A stretch of 64,000 nucleotides of DNA from Acidobacteriota bacterium (GTDB lineage: Bacteria; Acidobacteriota; Terriglobia; Acidiferrales; UBA7541), in the NCBI GenBank assembly GCA_027307115.1, contig DAHUXN010000055.1:1-64000 (forward strand), read 5' to 3'. The translations under genes were made by a program, and so were the position numbers. The notes beneath the pieces are model-generated. The model was given only the letters and a program-made list of their open reading frames with translations, did no database searches and was not told the origin of the DNA. Shown here one piece after another: positions 1 to 8,485 of the stretch (the stretch's first letter is position 1; every line of letters starts with the position of its first letter).

Positions 1-1
1 G

Positions 2-634
2 ATGAAGCAAACCCACGTCTCCATCAGCGCCATTCAGTGTTGGACTTCGATCGAGGAAAATCTTGGCGTCGTTCCTTGCACGGTGATGAGCATGATGAGC
101 GACGATCTCATGTCCAGCGCCTGCGAAGTGGATATTTGCGGAGTCCTCAGCATGCATGCGCTGCGCCTCGCCTCTGAGACGCCCAGCGCCCTGCTCGATT
201 GGAACAACAATTACGGCGATAACCCGGACAAAGCCGTCTGCTTTCACTGCAGCAATTTGCCAAAGCAATTTCTCAAAAATGTAAAAATGGACTATCAGGC
301 CATCATCGCCGGCACCGTTGGCAAGGAAAATACCTTCGGCACATGCGTCGGTTTGGTCAAACCCGGCAAGATGACTTTCGCGCGTTTCTCCACCGACGAT
401 CGCGCAGGTTATGTCCGCGGTTATCTCGGTGGCGGCACATTCACTGACGATCCTCTCGAGACATTTGGCGGCGCGGGCGTAGTTGAAATCCCGCGAATGC
501 AGAAGCTGTTGCGTTACATTTGCGAAAACGGTTTTGAACATCACGTCGCGGCGAATTTTTCCTCCGTCGCCGGCGCCGTTCACGAAGCGGCCACGCGTTA
601 CCTCGGATGGCAAACCTACTGGCACGGAAATTGA
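2..634 (+). CDS. L-fucose/L-arabinose isomerase-like protein, C-terminal part (5' cut by window edge)
   Basis: The product resembles the C-terminal half of the L-fucose isomerase-like family, which interconverts aldoses and ketoses in the cytoplasm. About 210 residues are visible, against roughly 450-500 for the whole family, so the gene starts before base 1. The first in-frame ATG at base 2 is very unlikely to be the true start. Visible hallmarks are a segment with a run of acidic and small residues around DLMSSACEVDICG, followed by DWNNNYGD and a Gly-rich FGGAGVVEIP stretch near the end. The gene ends 18 bases before a ribulokinase gene on the same strand. The substrate is therefore more likely L-arabinose (giving L-ribulose) than fucose. 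That substrate choice is inference from context; the family assignment is fairly firm. Confidence 0.8.
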   Translation: MKQTHVSISAIQCWTSIEENLGVVPCTVMSMMSDDLMSSACEVDICGVLSMHALRLASETPSALLDWNNNYGDNPDKAVCFHCSNLPKQFLKNVKMDYQAIIAGTVGKENTFGTCVGLVKPGKMTFARFSTDDRAGYVRGYLGGGTFTDDPLETFGGAGVVEIPRMQKLLRYICENGFEHHVAANFSSVAGAVHEAATRYLGWQTYWHGN

Positions 635-652
635 GGACGGGAACAGCAATCG

Positions 653-2272
653 ATGGCCATCGTAGCAGGCGTTGACTTCGGCACTTTGAGCGTCCGCGTT
701 TCCATCGTGGACAGCGAGAAGGGCATGCTCGCTTCCGCAGTTTCCGAATATCCTCTGCACCGCAAGCGCGAAGATCCCGAGTTGGCAACGCAATCTCACG
801 AAGATCACATGCGCGCTCTCGTCTCCGCCACGCGCGATGCCGTGAAACAAGCGGGCATTTCCGGCGACACTATCGAGTCCATCGCCCTCGACACCACTGG
901 TTCTTCCGTCGTCCCCGTCGGCGGCGACATGGCTCCTCTCGGCGAGTATTACCTCTGGTGCGATCACCGCGCCAAATCCGAAGCGGCCGAAATCACCGAA
1001 ATGGCTCACCGCGAAAACCTAGAGGCCATTCGCTGGTGCGGCGGTGTTTATTCTTCCGAATGGGGATTTGCCAAACTCCTCCACTGGCTCCGCCACAATC
1101 CTGCGAAGCGTGCTCAGTTCGCCAGCGCATTTGAACACTGCGACATGGTGGCCGCCACATTGTGCGGCGTCACCGATCCGCGCAAGGCCAAGCGCAGCAT
1201 TTGCGCGATGGGCCACAAATGGCTCTGGCATTCGGATCTGGGCGGTTTGCCGTCCGAGGAATTTCTCGTCAAAGTCGACCCTCTGCTCGCGGGCGTTCGC
1301 GAAAAACTCGAGGGTTCCTACGAAACTTCCGACAAAATTGCTGGCAAGTTATCGCCGTTGTGGGCCGAAAAACTTGGCTTGCGCGCAGGCATCCCGATTC
1401 CCGTGGGTGCGTTCGACGCTCACTGGGACGCAATCGGCGCGGGCGCTCGCGAAAAGGACATCGTGAACGTGGTTGGCACGTCCACGTGCATCATCGGAAT
1501 CACAAAACGGACGCAGCTTGTGCCCGGCGTTTGCGGAGTGGTGAACGGCAGTGTGCATCCTTCCTACACCGGCATCGAGGCAGGCCTTTCCGCAACTGGC
1601 GACATTTTCGAAGCCATCGCGCGCCGCGCAAATACTTCCATCTCCGAATTAAGCCGCGGCCTCGATAAATATTCCGCCGGTCAAACGGGTCTTCTGCGAA
1701 TGACTTGGGACAACGGTGACCGCACCGTCTTGGTCAATGCGAACCTCCGAGGCATGACGCTCGGGTGGAATTTACAACACACCGCGCAAGACGAATTGTT
1801 CGCCGCGATTGAGGGAACCGCGTTTCACACCCGGGTCATACTCGACCGCATGGCCGAGCACGCCGTTCGCATCGAACGTGTAATCAATTCCGGCGGCATC
1901 CCGCAGAGCAATCCGGTGCTGAATCAAGTCTATGCCAACGTCCTTCGCAGGCCGGTGCTCGTGCCGAGCCGCAAAGTTACCAGCCTTGGTTCCGCCATCT
2001 TTGCGTTCCTCGCTGCCGGAACGTTCAAGACAGTTGAAGAAGCTCAGCAAAACATCTGCCCGCCTCACGTGGTTTACACGCCGCAGGAGGAAACGCAGAG
2101 CGTTTACAACGATCTGTACAGCCTTTACCGCCGCTTGTATTTCGATTTCGGCAGGGCAGGGAAGGATTCCACGTTCGGCGATGTGTTGCCCGCGCTGATC
2201 CGCATTTCCAAACAGCAAACGGTCGGTGCCGACGAAAATCCGCACTTGCAATCCCAATCGTTAAAAGCTTGA
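653..2272 (+). CDS. araB: Ribulokinase (FGGY family carbohydrate kinase)
   Basis: Predicted to phosphorylate L-ribulose to L-ribulose 5-phosphate with ATP, the second step of bacterial L-arabinose catabolism. The 539-residue length fits ribulokinases (about 530-570) better than xylulokinases or glycerol kinases (about 500). The N-terminal phosphate-binding strand is IVAGVDFGTLSVRVSIVD, the typical DFGT(L/Q)S opening of ribulokinases. ALDTTGSSVVPV follows near residue 85. GAFDAHWDAIGAG and VNVVGTSTCI (about 250-285) form the substrate and hinge region, and the C-terminal INSGGIPQSNPVLNQVYANVLRRPV is the FGGY ATPase signature area. The gene lies directly after the isomerase and probably shares its transcript. 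FGGY substrate calls from sequence are never fully secure, but the isomerase and the GH51 arabinofuranosidase nearby agree with it. Confidence 0.88.
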   Translation: MAIVAGVDFGTLSVRVSIVDSEKGMLASAVSEYPLHRKREDPELATQSHEDHMRALVSATRDAVKQAGISGDTIESIALDTTGSSVVPVGGDMAPLGEYYLWCDHRAKSEAAEITEMAHRENLEAIRWCGGVYSSEWGFAKLLHWLRHNPAKRAQFASAFEHCDMVAATLCGVTDPRKAKRSICAMGHKWLWHSDLGGLPSEEFLVKVDPLLAGVREKLEGSYETSDKIAGKLSPLWAEKLGLRAGIPIPVGAFDAHWDAIGAGAREKDIVNVVGTSTCIIGITKRTQLVPGVCGVVNGSVHPSYTGIEAGLSATGDIFEAIARRANTSISELSRGLDKYSAGQTGLLRMTWDNGDRTVLVNANLRGMTLGWNLQHTAQDELFAAIEGTAFHTRVILDRMAEHAVRIERVINSGGIPQSNPVLNQVYANVLRRPVLVPSRKVTSLGSAIFAFLAAGTFKTVEEAQQNICPPHVVYTPQEETQSVYNDLYSLYRRLYFDFGRAGKDSTFGDVLPALIRISKQQTVGADENPHLQSQSLKA

Positions 2273-2452
2273 TGCCGAAGGTTCGCGTTCGATTGGATTT
2301 CCACAAGGAATTGTTTTCGCGGAATTCAGGAATCTTGCCGCAGTTTTCCTGATGTGCCAGCTTAAGTTGGAATTACAATTGTGTAGAAGCATGTTTTGCG
2401 TACGAAATTAAATCTGCATAAGGATGGTAACCGCCTTGCCAGAAGTGAACAA

Positions 2453-3154
2453 GTGAATCGTACAAAAACAGAAATTGTCTGTCGCGGGCTCCTATTTGAC
2501 ATGGACGGCGTTCTTCTCGATTCCACTCCGGCAGTCGCGCGTGTCTGGCATGGGTGGGCCGTCGAGCATGGCTTCAATCCGCGAGAAGTTGTGCGCGCCG
2601 CGCACGGGCGCCCGAGCATTTCCACGATCCGCGATTATCTGCCGGATTCCGATCATCGCGCGGAGAATCGCGAGGTCGAAAGAAGGGAACTCGCCGATCT
2701 GGAAGGCGTCGTACCTTGGCCTGGTGCCCTGGAACTCCTGCGTTCGCTTCCCATCAATCAATGGGCGATCGTGACTTCTTGCACGCGCCCGCTGGCCGAA
2801 GCGCGGCTTGTCGCCGGCGGCCTCCCGCGCCCGAGGTTTTTCATTTCTTCGGACGACATTACAAATGGAAAGCCCGCGCCTGATCCCTATCTCAAAGGGG
2901 CGCAATTGCTGGGACTGAATCCCGCGGACTGCATTGTTGTCGAAGACGTCCCCGCAGGCGTCCGCTCAGGAAAAGCCGCTGGATGCAGGGTGATTGCCTT
3001 GTGCACAACAATGCCTGAAGCTGACTTAAGAAATGCCGGTGCTGACTGGCTGGCGGAAAATTGCGCCGCGATTTCGGTGATTGCGGCGCAAGTCACGAAA
3101 GGCAAGATCGCTCTTGCCGTCGAGGAAATCGAAACAAGCGCGCCGCAAAATTAA
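2453..3154 (+). CDS. HAD-superfamily sugar phosphatase (beta-phosphoglucomutase-like subfamily)
   Basis: A cytoplasmic haloacid dehalogenase-type phosphohydrolase of about 233 residues. Motif I is FDMDGVLLDST with both catalytic aspartates. Motif II is the TSC of WAIVTSCTRP, motif III the lysine in NGKPAPDPYLKGA, and motif IV is VVEDVPAGVRSGKAAG. The cap domain sits between motifs I and II, as in YfbT/Gph-type sugar phosphatases. A GTG start at 2453 gives the usual family length. An upstream TTG at 2396 would add 19 residues rich in K/N/R that do not look like family sequence. It follows the ribulokinase by about 180 bases and may dephosphorylate sugar-phosphate overflow or repair products of pentose metabolism; the exact substrate cannot be read from sequence. 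Confidence 0.82.
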   Translation: MNRTKTEIVCRGLLFDMDGVLLDSTPAVARVWHGWAVEHGFNPREVVRAAHGRPSISTIRDYLPDSDHRAENREVERRELADLEGVVPWPGALELLRSLPINQWAIVTSCTRPLAEARLVAGGLPRPRFFISSDDITNGKPAPDPYLKGAQLLGLNPADCIVVEDVPAGVRSGKAAGCRVIALCTTMPEADLRNAGADWLAENCAAISVIAAQVTKGKIALAVEEIETSAPQN

Positions 3155-3165
3155 AGCACCCGCAA

Positions 3166-4752
3166 TCATCCCCGCAATGTCATCACCGAAACAGAATGCG
3201 CGGCAAAAGTCTGGCGGAAATTCCGGCCGGCCCCGGAAAACGATCTGTGCTTCGCAGTCACCTGATTTGGATTCGCAAACGTGTTTGTGGCGTCGAGCGA
3301 GGCGCCGTTGATCTCATAGAGGTCGCCGGAAGCCTGCGGATTGAATCCCTCAATCACGATGTCCGCCGAAACCGCATCCGTGGGATGCCGGTTCACAACC
3401 GCCAGAGTCAGTTTCCCGTTCGTTTTATCCGTTGTCGCGGATACATCCAGATACGGCACGTCCGGCGCTCCGGGGAAAGTATCCGAACGCACGAGCGCAT
3501 CGAGCGCGATGTCTCCGCAATAGTCGGTGTACAGCTTAAGCGGGTAGTACGTTGTCTGCAGCACAATTCCAGTCGCGTTGGCCATGATAGGCGCAATCAC
3601 GTTCACCAACTGCGCCATATCCGCCAGCTTCACGGTCTGGCAATGACGATGAAATGCGTTCAGTCCTGACGCCACCCACAGCGCGTCCCGCAAGTTGTAA
3701 ACCTCTTCGAGCATGTGATTGTCGCCACGGTGAAACCACGACCGGAACCAGATATTCCACTCGTCCACCGCGATTGCCACGCGCTCTTTTTTTCTGCTCC
3801 TAGACATCGCCGCGGTGATCACCGCGTCCAGCACGCCAATCTGCTTCTCGAAGTTGCGCGCATCTTGGAATTCTTTCGCGTTGTCCGTGCTGCCGCCATA
3901 ATGATGCAGCGAAATATAGTCAACAATGTCGGCAAGTTTTTCGAGGACCGGCAAATTCCATTCCACGCCCGGCCCGCCGCACGCAACAAGCTTAATTGAC
4001 GGGTCGATCCACCTCATCATCTTCCCGAATTCCAAGGCGTCCGCTGCGTAATCCGCTGCATCTTTGTGCCCGGCCTGCCAGCTTCCGTAAACTTCATTCC
4101 CTAGCGCCCAATACTTCACGTTGTAGGGATCCGCGTGCCCGTTTTTTCTGCGTTGATTAGCCCAATAGGTGTTCGTCGTCGCGTTGCAGTATTCCACCCA
4201 GTCCGCCGCGTCCTGCATCGTGCCCGTGCCCATGTTCACGCAGATATACGGCTCGGCGCCAAGTTTTCGGCAGTATTCAATGAACTCGTCAGTACCGAAG
4301 CGATTCGACTCTTCTTCCTGCCATGCGGTATCCCAGCGGCGCGGACGCGCGTCTTTCGGCCCGATCCCGTCTTTCCAATTGTATCCGGATGAGAAATTTC
4401 CCCCCGGCCATCGCAGCACGGAAACGTGCATGCCGCGCGCCGCTTCAAGAACGTCCTTGCGAAAGCCATCGCTGTCCGAGAGAGGAGAACCTTCGTCGTA
4501 AATTCCGCCGTAGATGCACCGCCCGAGGTGCTCGGTAAAATTGCCGTAAATATTCCGGTCGATGACGCCAATCTTCCGGTCGAAATCAATCTTGATTCGG
4601 GCCGCTGTGCCTGCCGCGGTCGCTGCTTGCTCCTGCGCAGTCGAAATCGGCCAGGCTCGCGTCGGCATCGCGAAGGGAATCGCCGCCGTCCCCAGCGCCG
4701 CCGTCACTCCCGCTCTTAAAAACCCGCGCCTTCCCGGCTTCTCAACTTTCAT
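3166..4752 (-). CDS. Secreted alpha-L-arabinofuranosidase, GH51
   Basis: Hydrolyses terminal alpha-L-arabinofuranosyl residues from arabinoxylan, arabinan or arabinogalactan outside the cytoplasm. The start at 4752 is set by a clear GGAGGA about 8 bases upstream. A longer reading from 4791 would put 13 charged residues in front of the signal. The N-terminus KPGRRGFLRAGVTAALG is a twin-arginine signal. The GH51 (beta/alpha)8 barrel carries the acid/base Glu at about residue 220 in WALGNEVYGSW and the nucleophile Glu at about 331 in VDEWNIWF. A C-terminal beta domain ends in FAAHSVSVMTLRG. Length is 528 residues, normal for GH51. It converges on the HAD gene with 11 bases between stops, and its promoter region contains a LacI/cre-like site. 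Confidence 0.93.
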   Translation of the reverse strand: MKVEKPGRRGFLRAGVTAALGTAAIPFAMPTRAWPISTAQEQAATAAGTAARIKIDFDRKIGVIDRNIYGNFTEHLGRCIYGGIYDEGSPLSDSDGFRKDVLEAARGMHVSVLRWPGGNFSSGYNWKDGIGPKDARPRRWDTAWQEEESNRFGTDEFIEYCRKLGAEPYICVNMGTGTMQDAADWVEYCNATTNTYWANQRRKNGHADPYNVKYWALGNEVYGSWQAGHKDAADYAADALEFGKMMRWIDPSIKLVACGGPGVEWNLPVLEKLADIVDYISLHHYGGSTDNAKEFQDARNFEKQIGVLDAVITAAMSRSRKKERVAIAVDEWNIWFRSWFHRGDNHMLEEVYNLRDALWVASGLNAFHRHCQTVKLADMAQLVNVIAPIMANATGIVLQTTYYPLKLYTDYCGDIALDALVRSDTFPGAPDVPYLDVSATTDKTNGKLTLAVVNRHPTDAVSADIVIEGFNPQASGDLYEINGASLDATNTFANPNQVTAKHRSFSGAGRNFRQTFAAHSVSVMTLRG

Positions 4753-5115
4753 GGGCAAATTCCTCCGAGCATCGACTACGATATCGTCCACTGCCTAGAC
4801 GTGCTTTTCAAAACAGCATGTTCTATCCGCCCGAGTATTTATGCTGAAAACGTTTACTCGTCAACAAAAGAATCGCAGACACCCTTTCGCGTGACATCAA
4901 CTGTGAGGAACCCGAGCGATCTGCCTTCCAGCATCTCGAACGTCAATCTGACTCGCCGTCACGCGACATTGGTGCTGCTAACCAAAGTATTTAGTGCATC
5001 TTGCTTGAAAGCGTATATTATATCCCGTTCCGCGCGCCTCGTTCCGTCGGCCGTGGCTTACGTTCGCTAGGCGCCGCCACTGGGTAACTGGAGATTCTCC
5101 GGGAGGCAACATCCG
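4753..5115. other. Divergent intergenic region between GH51 and DUF5695-like gene
   Basis: About 360 bases without a credible gene. Both flanking genes are transcribed outward from it. It contains the LacI/cre-like operator described separately at 4845-4858. An A/T-rich block at 5014-5023 (TATATTATAT) could serve as a -10 element for the rightward gene, with no convincing -35. A GGGAGG at 5101-5106 lies 9 bases before the GTG start at 5116. Confidence 0.6.
4845..4858. promoter_or_regulatory. LacI-family (cre-like) operator candidate, site 1
   Basis: The sequence TGAAAACGTTTACT has the pseudo-palindromic AAACGTTT centre with a CpG axis that LacI/GalR-family repressors typically bind. It fits the classical cre pattern WGNAANCGNWNNCW at every defined position. 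It lies 93 bases upstream of the GH51 start and about 260 upstream of the DUF5695-like gene. The same 13-mer recurs in inverse orientation at 8454-8467, in front of the aldose epimerase gene. No LacI-type regulator gene is in this window, so the cognate protein is unknown. Confidence 0.6.
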
Positions 5116-8100
5116 GTGCACGTTCGCACGTTTGCATTGTTGATCGTTACCTTGGGCCTTTCGCCCGCGACCCTCGCGCAACAGACGATTACAAACTCCG
5201 AATTTCAGGTTCGTCTTTCGACCGCCGGCGTCACCAGCCTCAAACACGTCCACGACAAATATGACACCGATTACATTGCTTCTGGTGAAGCGCTGGGCGA
5301 CGTCATAATTCGATACCGCACGCCCGGAGATCGCGACTGGAAGCTGGCCTCTGCGGCAAGGATCGACGGCGATCATCCGGCCGGCTCGTCCGCAGCCACC
5401 TATACCATCGGCACCGCTATGCCCACCATTGCGACCTCCAGTCATGCCTCCGCTTCGGTTACTTCTCCCGCCGTGTTTGCGCTAAACGACAAAATTGTGC
5501 CTCGCAATTCGCAGGACATGGGCGTCCCGCGGTTCGTGTGGAATGGCCGGAAGGCAACCACTGAGTGGGTCGAATATGATTTTCCCGCGCCGGAAAAAGT
5601 CTGGTCGGCGCAGGTGTACTGGGCGGAGGACAAGAATCCCGATGCGCCTTGCAAGCTGCCAAAAAGTTGGCGAGTCCTTTACCGCGACGGAGCCGACTGG
5701 AAAGAAGTGAACGCGGCGAACGGTTATCCTGTCGCCGCCGACAAATTCAGCGATGCCGCATTCCAGCCTGTCACCACGTCGGCCCTGCGTATCGAAGCGC
5801 ATCTCGACGGCAACGCCACCGCCGGCATTTTTCAATGGCGCATCAACGGCGATGCAGGCGACAAAATCAATCCCACTCGCGACCTGCAGGCTACCGAGAC
5901 CTTCCAGCTTCAGAACAACGCATTGCTTTGGACAATTTCGCTTCGCAACAACACGGATCATGAAATCGAAGTCGGCGACCTCGGCCTGCCTCTTCCGTTC
6001 AACACGCGATATGTTTGGGACAAAACGGAAACCTACACCAAGCGCCTGATCCGCCACAGTTTCATCGGTGGCAATGGGTCATTTATCTTTTTGATGCGAA
6101 CCAATTCGGAAGGTCCGTATTTGGTTATGACTCCTGTTGCCGGCACCGGCCTTGAATATTTCGATTTCTCGCGAGCCAGTCGCGGTTACGGCGCTTACAT
6201 TCATTCCGCGGCGAGCGCCGAGGAACTTCGCGCCAAGGGAGGGAACTGGCGCCTGCCGACCACACGCCTTATTCTGCCGCCGAAGGGCCACGCGGGCGAT
6301 TCCGCAAAATATGGATTCCGCTTTCGTTGGGCTCCCGACTACGCCGGAGTGCGCCAGGCGTTGTATCAAGAGGGGCTCTTCGACGTGAATGTGGTTCCCG
6401 GAATGACTGTTCCAACGGACTTGCCGGCCATGTTCTCGCTCCACACGCGCAACAAGATTCGCGCCATTGTTCCTGAACATCCCAAAAGCACTCAGATCAA
6501 GTACCTGGGTGAGCGCGGAAAGGACGTCCGCGTCTACAAGGTCCACTTTTCGCATCTTGGAGAGAATCTGCTGAAAGTGGAGTACGGAAAGGGCGAATAC
6601 CTTTCGCTCGAATTTTTTGTCACCCAGCCGCTCGAGACTCTTTTCAAGAAACGCGCTTCATTCATCGTCACGCACGAGCAGCATCGCGACCCGGGCAAGT
6701 GGTACAACGGCCTTTTCTCGCAGTGGGACATGAAGCACGAAATTCTGCGAAGTCCCGACGATCTCGATGGCCTCCAATCCTATGCCGTCGCTTGTGACGA
6801 TCCAATATTGGGCAAAGCCATGTACGTCGCGGGAGAAAATGTTTTCTATCCCTCGCAATCGGAAATTTCCGCGGTCGAGTATTACATCAAGAATTATGTC
6901 TGGGGCGGATTGCAGGAGACCGACAAGGAAGAATATCCCTACGCGATTTATGGCATCCCCAATTGGAAAGTGAATCGCGACAGCCCCGAGGACACCGTCC
7001 GCGGCAAGAAACACGTTTGGAGAATCTACGATTATCCCCACGTGATCGCCATGTACTACTACATGTATCAGGTCGCTAAGTTTTATCCCTCCACGACAAA
7101 ATACTTGAACGACGACGGCTATCTCGAACGCGCTTTCGGAACCGCCAAGGCGTTTTTCACTGTGCCGGACGAACTCATTAAATGGTCCGCTGACAAAACG
7201 GGCACATACGACGAGCTTGTGATTCCAGCGCTGATCCGTGCTTTATATGACAGCGGCCACAAAGATCAGGCCAATTGGTTAAGAAACGCTTGGGAGAAAA
7301 AGGTCGAGCACTTCATTAACGATCATCCGTATCTTTTCGGCTCGGAATATCCTTTCGATTCGACGGGTTTCGAATCAACCGAAGCTTTCGCGCGTTACGC
7401 GATGCATCACGTCGACGCACCTGATAATTCCGCTGTGCCGCATTCGCAGCCAACGGATTTCAGTCGCGCGGTGAAATACGACGATGCCGCGGCATTCCTG
7501 GACGAGCAGATGAGATTGAACATCGCCTGCCGCGGTTGGCTCGAAACTGCCTATTACGACTTGGGCAGCGATTATCGCGCGAGCGGCAACGCTAGCTACA
7601 CGCTCAGCTACATGGCGCAGATGGGCGGCTGGGCCGTGATGGATTATGCATTGAATTTCGCGCAAGATCCTGCAACCTACATGCGGCTCGGATTCGCCTC
7701 ATACCTGAGTTCGTGGGCGCTTCTCAATTCCGGCACGCCAGAATCCAACTACGGCTACTGGTATCCCGGGAAAAACGACGACGGCGGTGCAAGCGGCGGC
7801 TTTGAACCGCGTCCGTGGGGCCGCGCGTGGCTGGGCAACAAAGAAATGGGGCGCGGCCCGTGGTGGTACTCCGGCGAAATCGATTTGGGATTCACGGGAG
7901 CATTGCGAACTGCCGCAACGGTTGTTGTCGACGATCCGATTTTCGGACTTTTCGCGTACGGCGGCGACCTTGAAAAAAAGAACGGCTTGACGCAGGTCAT
8001 CCCGAAAGACGGTTTGCGCACCCGCTTCCACATCTTGCGGGGCGCTCAACGAGTGCACATTCTTCTCGGCCGCGACGGCTTCGCAAAGGGCCAACCTGTG

Positions 8101-8334
8101 TCATTTGACAACTCGCTGCGTCGCATAACTTTCATTTTGGAAAATCGTGCTGCGGCTCAGCACCAGACGGCCATCAGCCTCTCCGGTTTGCCGGCGGGAC
8201 GCTACCAAGTGGCGCTCGGGCGTCGCCCGTTGCAGAAATTCACCAGCAAGCTGGGAGAAAAGAATCAGATTTTCATCCCTATGGATGACGATAAAGTTTC
8301 GGTGGAGCTAACCAGGCTGCCCACTGCAAACTAA
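5116..8334 (+). CDS. Large secreted protein, probable DUF5695 family (six-hairpin glycosidase-like)
   Basis: A 1072-residue exported protein. Residues 1-22 (HVRTFALLIVTLGLSPATLAQ) form a Sec signal peptide. Residues of about 115-250 look like an F5/8C-type beta-sandwich (EWVEYDFPAPEKVWSAQVYW...LPKSWRVLYRDG). The long middle and C-terminal part is helical, with repeated aromatic patches (YDYPHVIAMYYYMYQ, GWLETAYYDLGSDYRASGN, GSEYPFDSTGFESTEAF) as in (alpha/alpha)6-barrel glycosidases. I associate this architecture with DUF5695 proteins of Bacteroidota and Acidobacteriota, from memory and not from a search. The GTG start is supported by GGGAGG 9 bases upstream. Its place between arabinofuranosidase and aldose epimerase suggests a role on arabinose- or galactose-containing glycans. 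Catalytic residues cannot be named. Confidence 0.7.
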   Translation: MHVRTFALLIVTLGLSPATLAQQTITNSEFQVRLSTAGVTSLKHVHDKYDTDYIASGEALGDVIIRYRTPGDRDWKLASAARIDGDHPAGSSAATYTIGTAMPTIATSSHASASVTSPAVFALNDKIVPRNSQDMGVPRFVWNGRKATTEWVEYDFPAPEKVWSAQVYWAEDKNPDAPCKLPKSWRVLYRDGADWKEVNAANGYPVAADKFSDAAFQPVTTSALRIEAHLDGNATAGIFQWRINGDAGDKINPTRDLQATETFQLQNNALLWTISLRNNTDHEIEVGDLGLPLPFNTRYVWDKTETYTKRLIRHSFIGGNGSFIFLMRTNSEGPYLVMTPVAGTGLEYFDFSRASRGYGAYIHSAASAEELRAKGGNWRLPTTRLILPPKGHAGDSAKYGFRFRWAPDYAGVRQALYQEGLFDVNVVPGMTVPTDLPAMFSLHTRNKIRAIVPEHPKSTQIKYLGERGKDVRVYKVHFSHLGENLLKVEYGKGEYLSLEFFVTQPLETLFKKRASFIVTHEQHRDPGKWYNGLFSQWDMKHEILRSPDDLDGLQSYAVACDDPILGKAMYVAGENVFYPSQSEISAVEYYIKNYVWGGLQETDKEEYPYAIYGIPNWKVNRDSPEDTVRGKKHVWRIYDYPHVIAMYYYMYQVAKFYPSTTKYLNDDGYLERAFGTAKAFFTVPDELIKWSADKTGTYDELVIPALIRALYDSGHKDQANWLRNAWEKKVEHFINDHPYLFGSEYPFDSTGFESTEAFARYAMHHVDAPDNSAVPHSQPTDFSRAVKYDDAAAFLDEQMRLNIACRGWLETAYYDLGSDYRASGNASYTLSYMAQMGGWAVMDYALNFAQDPATYMRLGFASYLSSWALLNSGTPESNYGYWYPGKNDDGGASGGFEPRPWGRAWLGNKEMGRGPWWYSGEIDLGFTGALRTAATVVVDDPIFGLFAYGGDLEKKNGLTQVIPKDGLRTRFHILRGAQRVHILLGRDGFAKGQPVSFDNSLRRITFILENRAAAQHQTAISLSGLPAGRYQVALGRRPLQKFTSKLGEKNQIFIPMDDDKVSVELTRLPTAN

Positions 8335-8453
8335 AAGTGCGTGCAACGCAGGGCATTGGCACTCTAGTGGAAAGGTTCTTGCTTGCTGTCGCGAATCTCG
8401 GTATAAGGTTTTCGAAAATCGCGCCATCTCGCAATTTGCGACTGATTTCGTCA

Positions 8454-8467
8454 AGTAAACGTTTTCT
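8454..8467. promoter_or_regulatory. LacI-family (cre-like) operator candidate, site 2
   Basis: AGTAAACGTTTTCT is the reverse complement of AGAAAACGTTTACT and matches site 1 (4845-4858) at 13 of 14 positions. It ends about 18 bases before the ATG of the aldose epimerase gene, partly ahead of its AGGAG ribosome site at 8475-8480. A bound repressor would cover the leader or block transcription through it. Two such sites within 3.6 kb, both in promoter positions of sugar genes, make chance less likely. Confidence 0.6.
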
Positions 8468-8485
8468 GCTGAAAAGGAGTTTTCG

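Noticed and set aside
3061-3669. 202-codon plus-strand frame over the GH51 3' end
   Set aside because: Antisense to GH51 with Arg/His-rich composition and no recognisable motif.
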